Below are positions 59,436-64,000 of a DNA stretch of 64,000 bases, in pieces (positions within the stretch are counted from its first letter, which is position 1; each line of letters begins with the position of its first letter). This DNA is from Kryptolebias marmoratus. Lineage: Eukaryota > Chordata > Actinopteri > Cyprinodontiformes > Rivulidae. The notes below the pieces were generated by a model. It made no database searches, was not told the DNA's origin, and worked only from the letters and a program-made list of their open reading frames with translations. The position numbers were made by a program, and so were the translations under genes. The DNA is taken from positions 9,246,809-9,310,808 of the forward strand of contig NC_051450.1 in the NCBI RefSeq assembly GCF_001649575.2, in the 5' to 3' direction.

Positions 59436-60229
59436 TAAGAGGAATAGTTTCCACATATAAACCAAAAGATATTGTAAATAAACAGTAATTATACTCAAAA
59501 ATAAAAAAAGAAACCTTTTACTAAAATTGTTACATTTAACAAGAAATAAGTTCAGGTCAGAGTAAATATTCCTCACCTTTGTTTACAGCTAAATTTGGCA
59601 ATCAGTTGCAGAAATTCTTCTGTTAAGAGTTCAGAACATTTTGGCACTGCTCATTTGCATATAATCTTAGAACCAACTTTTGTTTTAACACTCTCCACTA
59701 CTCAATTTTCTCCTTCAAAATTACTTCTATTGACTCTTCCCCTCACAGCTTTTAGTTATCGTTTCTTTTCAGAAGAAGAGAGAAGAACGTTACCGTTTTA
59801 CTTTTGACTTGGCACCTGACTCCGTCGCTCTCCCTCTGACTTTGTTTACATCCAGGGATTATTTTACTGATTCAATATCTGTCCATAGCAGAATGCAAAC
59901 AAATCACCTAGAATTTTAGATTCAATTATGTGTTTATTTCTACTAGAAATGTGGGCAATGACTCACTTATAGTAACTCACCATAGAAAAAAAAAAAAAAA
60001 ACAGTTTTAGGTTCAATAGACTTTGGCAAACAATGCCACAGAGCAGTGAGGTTAAGGCTTCAGTAAGGTTTTCGTGTCCACTTCTGCAATGAAGTTGACC
60101 TTACCAATGCACACACTCATCTAAAATGTGGCAATAACACAGCTATTTTTCAACTATTAGAAGAAGTTATTTCTTACCAGTGATTTGGATTGGACTCAAA
60201 ACAAGGATGCACAACCAGAAGAATCAGAG
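59436..60229. other. Unannotated AT-rich sequence
   Basis: A 16-base A run lies at 59986-60001. Nothing else is recognised. Confidence 0.5.
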
Positions 60230-60570
60230 CAGACCGTACCTCAACTGAAGACTTAGGTCTTTTGGTGTGCAGGGGCCCTTCAACTTTGATTTGACATCAA
60301 CCATTTCCTAAGGAGTGACCTGCTGTACTGCCAGCATCTCAACAGCTCAGAGGAGACAAAACAGGTCTGTCCTAGAATGCCTTTCGACTCACAGGACAGG
60401 TAGTGGGTGACAGAGGGATGCTAGCCAAGCTATCAGTAATGCTAGACAAACTATCTCACCCAGTGCATGACACCATATCTGCAACACCCCAACACATGCA
60501 TCAAGGAACATCATTGCAGGCTATTTCTCCCAACAGCTGAGGGACTCCACAACCAGTATTGCGCCCAACA
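60230..60570 (+). pseudogene. C-terminal fragment of a LINE protein
   Basis: One frame from about 60376 reads NAFRLTGQVVGDRGMLAKL and then VMLDKLSHPVHDTIS. This is the GDRRMLxKLxxIMDxxxHPLHDT-type block close to the C-terminus of a widespread teleost LINE, followed in that family by an arginine-rich segment. Upstream, CTTAGGTCTTTTGGTGTGCA matches the preceding LRSFGVC-type block in another frame, with the intervening part deleted. Downstream, TATTTCTCCCAACAGCTGAG continues the protein in a shifted frame. No RT palm remains. Confidence 0.6.
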
Positions 60571-61149
60571 AACTACAACATAAAAAAAACAAACAGGTGT
60601 AAATAAAAATGTAAGTTATTCCCTTGCTTAAAAAGCCTCCAATATCTTAATCCCCCTTCACACCTGATGATGACCATGCTTTGGGGTGCTACATGACCTA
60701 TTAGAATGCAATTAGATGACAAATTTGAAAAAAAAAAAAAAAAAAAACCTTCACTGTAAAGGTCATCATGACACTGTCATGCTCTTAGTATTCCTATTTT
60801 TGTCCAAATGCAAGATGCTCTCCTGCATCATCACCACACTTTATATGTCAGCAGCTTGTTCCCATGAAGATACTTCAACATTCCCATGATTGCCCTCAAA
60901 CCCCAATCTGCCATGTCTCTCCCAGATTGCATCAGTATGCAGTTATGCTTTAGAAAATCATGCCATGCTAACACGATGCTACCACAGCAAGTATCACATC
61001 TGCACTGCAACCTAAATTTGAAGCCTAAGTTTGAGGATACCTGAGCTAGGCTTAGTTTCACGTCTTGACAATCCACACTCCACAGTGACAATACGTGCAC
61101 ACTTCATAGATGCACTGCTACCACGCTTCCTCATGCTCACCTACATTCC
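60571..61149. other. Unannotated sequence with a 20-base A run
   Basis: A 20-base A run lies at 60728-60747. An 89-codon minus-strand frame at 60831-61100 lies in GC-richer sequence but has no domain. Confidence 0.5.
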
Positions 61150-61157
61150 ATTTAGGA

Positions 61158-61361
61158 CAGGGGTGTCAAACTCCAGGCCTTGAGGGCCATTGTCCTGGAA
61201 GTTTTAGGTTTTTCTGATTCAACACACCATTAAAATGGTTTAATTACTTCCTCACCAAATCATCAAGTTATCCAGGAGCATGTCCACAAGGTGTTTTAAA
61301 GCAAGAACAATCTAAAACATACAGGAGTGCGGCCCTCAAGGAACGGAGTTTGAGACCTGTA
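61158..61361. mobile_element. hAT-type MITE, complete, 204 bp
   Basis: The left end CAGGGGTGTCAAACTCCAGG is mirrored at the right end by GGAGTTTGAGACCTGTA; the pairing is clear through GAGTTTGA/TCAAACTC and worn at the last bases. An exact 8-bp duplication, ATTTAGGA, lies at 61150-61157 and 61362-61369. Internal landmarks (CTTGAGGGCCATTGTCCTGG and, inverted, GCGGCCCTCAAGGAACGG) are symmetrical. I recognise this as a very common teleost hAT-type non-autonomous element. It cannot encode a transposase. Confidence 0.88.
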
Positions 61362-61394
61362 ATTTAGGACAACTATATGCTGCCACTGTGATGC

Positions 61395-61580
61395 TATAAT
61401 CTGGCAATGACTATGAGTTGGTGGTGATCTTAAGTACTGGCAGGAAGAGGTGACGATGATCATGATGATTGCTGTGGCTTGAGATCCGGAGGCGTGGCAT
61501 AAACTGCTAGACTGTGGAAAGTTACTAGAGACTGTGGCATGGAAGCAGGAGGAGTGGCAGGAGCAGTGGAACCGTGACAG
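61395..61580 (-). mobile_element. Second copy of the LTR-like element end
   Basis: It aligns by eye with 15724-15906 in the same orientation: AATCTGGCAATGACTATGAG, GGCAGGAAGAGGTGACGATG, GGAGGCGTGGCAT, CTGTGGAAAGTTACT, GGCAGGAGCAGTGGAACCGT and GACAG. The GC-rich upstream part of the first copy is absent. It stops cleanly at the same GTGACA word, which supports that word as a natural end. Confidence 0.6.
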
Positions 61581-61584
61581 TCAG

Positions 61585-63479
61585 TTTTTTGTTTTGTTTT
61601 TTCACAATTGCTGATTAATACTTCTGTTTATGATATCTTTTCACGTACAGATCTATTATATTAATGCATACAAATATATACTTCTAGAAGCAAATTATCA
61701 TTTGTACAGTATTTATTTTGTGTACCCTTTGTGTTGACATTTTTCATTTTTAGGTTCTTAAATAGTTTTTTTATGGTTCTTTGTTTTGTATATTTGATTT
61801 TTTATACTGAATAAAAATTAAAATAGGCTGTTTAACTTTTAAATTACTATTTGGCAGTAGCATATACTAGAAAAGTATGATGCATTAAGAATTATGACTT
61901 TAAAAGATGTATTTTTAGACAAAATCTACTTTATTTATTCCAAAAAAAAGTTACATTAGGTCTGTGACAAAATACTGAAGTTGAATAATGGCTTCTCAAG
62001 TTAGAGAGGCACAATATACATCTTTACTTCATGGATTATTCATGCATTCAGTACCTGTCAGGTTCTTATCATCACTGCACACATATAACAGGAACATCAG
62101 CCTCCTTCCAGGCTAAATCAAAATGATCATCCTGCTGCCCACACACTGGATCTTCAAAAATCAATACCACTGCCGAATACACACAATGTATTTCAATCAG
62201 AGCATCACAAAAGAAAGAAAAAAAAAACAAAGAACAAAATCACAGGTCATAATTACATTGACAAGGGATTCAATCTGTGTCCATCTGTGCTCAATTTATA
62301 AATTGGTGCTTCACAGAAAATATTCATTTGCCGTTCTCAGTGAAACAAGAGCGAGTCGTGGATTCTCTTATATCCACCCACTCTTCCAGTCTGGGGATTT
62401 AGGCAGAGAAAGAATGCTGATCATATTCAAAAGAAGGAAAAAAAAATGTGTGCAGGTAAGCAAAGCCCTGTGAGAAAGCCATACATTAAGCCACGTTTTC
62501 TGAACTTTTCTGCTCAGTTGCTGCATTTGGGTTTATCATCTGCAGCCTCTACCTTAAAAAGCTTTGCTCCAGTTTGCGCCACACATGAACAGTGCACCTA
62601 TTATATTAACCCCAACAAAATGTGCATAAAAAAGGGTGATGAGTGTTTAAATAAATATCACTTTGAAAAAGGTGTCTACTTACTTAGAAATTTATTGATA
62701 ACCATGCAGTAAGCTTAATGCAAAGGGTCACGTAGATGAGTAAATGTAAGTTTGTGATTTTTTAAAAGAGAAATCATCCAGGTTCTTTGTTTGTTGAATG
62801 AAGCTTTGATGTCTACAACAATGCCTTTTGCTGTCTTATTTTGCTCATTTTTAATCAATAGCCACAGAAAATCAAAGACCGAATGATACGCAACACGACA
62901 AACTTGCAGATATTTCATCCAACAATAAATAAAGTGCCAATTTACCCATAAAAAACTGTTATTAACGAGTATATGTTCAATCTTACAAGAAAAATCCTTT
63001 AACTGAACAAGTTGTACTTTAAAGGACATATTTAAAGCCTATATGAGAAAAAAAATGTCAAATAAAAGTATTAGAACAGAAGGAATGTTTCCACTCTGAA
63101 ATGTACTGAATTCAAAGTAGCAAATGACGAAAATATTAAAGAACTTCAAGGTTGCACGTTGACTTTTATTGTTTCTTTAATTATTTTTGCTCTGCGCAAG
63201 TGGCAAGATAATAAAACAGTAGTGTTTTGGTAGCATGTGAGGTATTTTATGTTGGTTATTTAGTTCTCCCTCTTTGACTCCAAACGCTAGGTGGTTATGC
63301 TTGGAAAATCATGTTGATTTGACCTGAAATACAACAAAACTCCTCACCAAGTGTCTACGCAGATGTCAACATTGTTACTAGTTGAAGCACCCATTTAGAC
63401 ATGAATATCTCTGAATGAGTTCACATCTCATTTTACAGGTTTGTGTTTTTTTGCCCACTTTCTGTAGATATGCTCATAT
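61585..63479. other. Unannotated AT-rich sequence
   Basis: No gene or recognised repeat. The 116-, 88- and 104-codon frames in 62.1-63.0 kb have no motif and lie in AT-rich, low-complexity sequence. Confidence 0.5.
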
Positions 63480-63840
63480 CTAATTAAAAGACAGTTTTAG
63501 TTGCACACACGGTTGTATTTGTCTAATCCTTGTGGACAGTCTCATTAGCTAACAGCAGGTGTGTGTGCCTTTGATGTCCTGAGATTGTCCTGCAACCAGA
63601 TGGTCACAAGTACAGCCTTTGACATGGCCAACTTGCAAAGTCATGGTGTCCTTTAGGAAATAACCTTACCCTTCCTGCACTGCTGTGTGAGTTGATCTGG
63701 GTAATGCTGTCAGATGTTTGCAGAAGGAAAGTGTAAGGAGGAATGGAGGGCTTGGCCTTTGTTTTAGCTGAGCAACATCCACTCCTTTGCCCTCTCCTTA
63801 TCTCTGAACTCAAGCATCAAAGAGAGCATGTTTTATTCTG
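63480..63840. promoter_or_regulatory. Candidate conserved noncoding element
   Basis: Complex, moderately GC-rich and repeat-free, starting with CTAATTAAAAGACAG and including CATTAGCTAACAGCAGGTGT, CCTTTGATGTCCTGAG, GCAACCAGATGGTCACAAG and TCAAGCATCAAAGAGAGC. It holds a TAATTA core, E-box-like CAGGTG and CAGATGG words and CTTTGAT/ATCAAAG words of TCF/LEF type. No frame over 69 codons is present. This is inference from motif content. Confidence 0.28.
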
Positions 63841-64000
63841 CAACATTACACGAGACAGTTGATTTGTTTGCTTTATGAATGGCTTTTTGAGTCGCACAGA
63901 AGCAAAAATCTGCTTTTAGTGCCATTGTAGTTAAATGTTATTCCCTTGTTTTCTTTTTGTCATGTCTCCAGTTGTCTTTCACCACTGCATTTTACATTTT

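Noticed and set aside
59163..59576. A 137-codon minus-strand frame
   Set aside because: It crosses a SINE and an AT/AC microsatellite; its YIYIYI stretch is simply the translated array.

Overview
The window looks like AT-rich, gene-poor chromosomal DNA of a ray-finned (teleost-type) fish. The evidence is the repeat content: a tRNA-related SINE ending in GGAT/ATGG repeats, L2-type and RTE/Rex3-type LINE remnants, two hAT-type terminal-inverted-repeat elements with 8-bp target duplications, Tc1-like transposase scraps, and long AC/AT microsatellites. I recognise no protein-coding exon, tRNA, rRNA or known microRNA in 64 kb. The longest open frames (up to about 150 codons) are chance frames or lie in repeats. 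The window is best read as a gene desert or a very large intron; the sequence cannot say which.

Layout. 0-13 kb: mostly unique AT-rich DNA, with a Tc1-like scrap near 0.9 kb, a CpG-richer island at 2.3-2.6 kb, and two copies (5.7-6.4 and 12.3-12.9 kb) of a repeat carrying clustered AGGTCA half-sites. 13.6-16.1 kb: a nested repeat block with four copies of a roughly 305-bp unit, interrupted by a LINE tail and an LTR-like element. 17.3-17.9 kb: a complete non-autonomous hAT-type element. 18.85-19.23 kb: a SINE with a 13-bp target duplication. 19-29 kb: mostly unique, with an RTE-like LINE tail, a Tc1-like fragment and some constrained-looking patches. 29.9-31.6 kb: the longest LINE relic (L2-like, minus strand). 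34.0-34.4 kb: a terminal-inverted-repeat element. 37.3-42.5 kb: a cluster of LINE pieces on both strands. 45-48 kb: an LTR-like element, a SINE and two dispersed repeats. 49.7-50.05 kb: a head-to-head copy of the half-site repeat. 54.3-55.75 kb: long microsatellites around a complex, GC-richer segment. 58.9-61.6 kb: a SINE, an AT/AC array, a LINE C-terminal fragment, a 204-bp hAT-type MITE and a second LTR-like copy. The last 0.5 kb is again complex and repeat-free.

How it fits together. No genes work together here. The recognisable history is successive transposon insertion and decay. Two insertions (18.85 kb and 61.16 kb) and the 17.3-kb element still show exact target duplications, so they are comparatively young. 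The LINEs are old, with stops and frameshifts. Several complex, repeat-free, moderately GC-rich patches could be conserved regulatory elements; that is inference and needs cross-species alignment. I found no credible undescribed multi-gene system. The items most worth a second look are the repeat-borne nuclear-receptor-like half-site array, the head-to-head repeat at 49.8 kb, and the constrained-looking patches.
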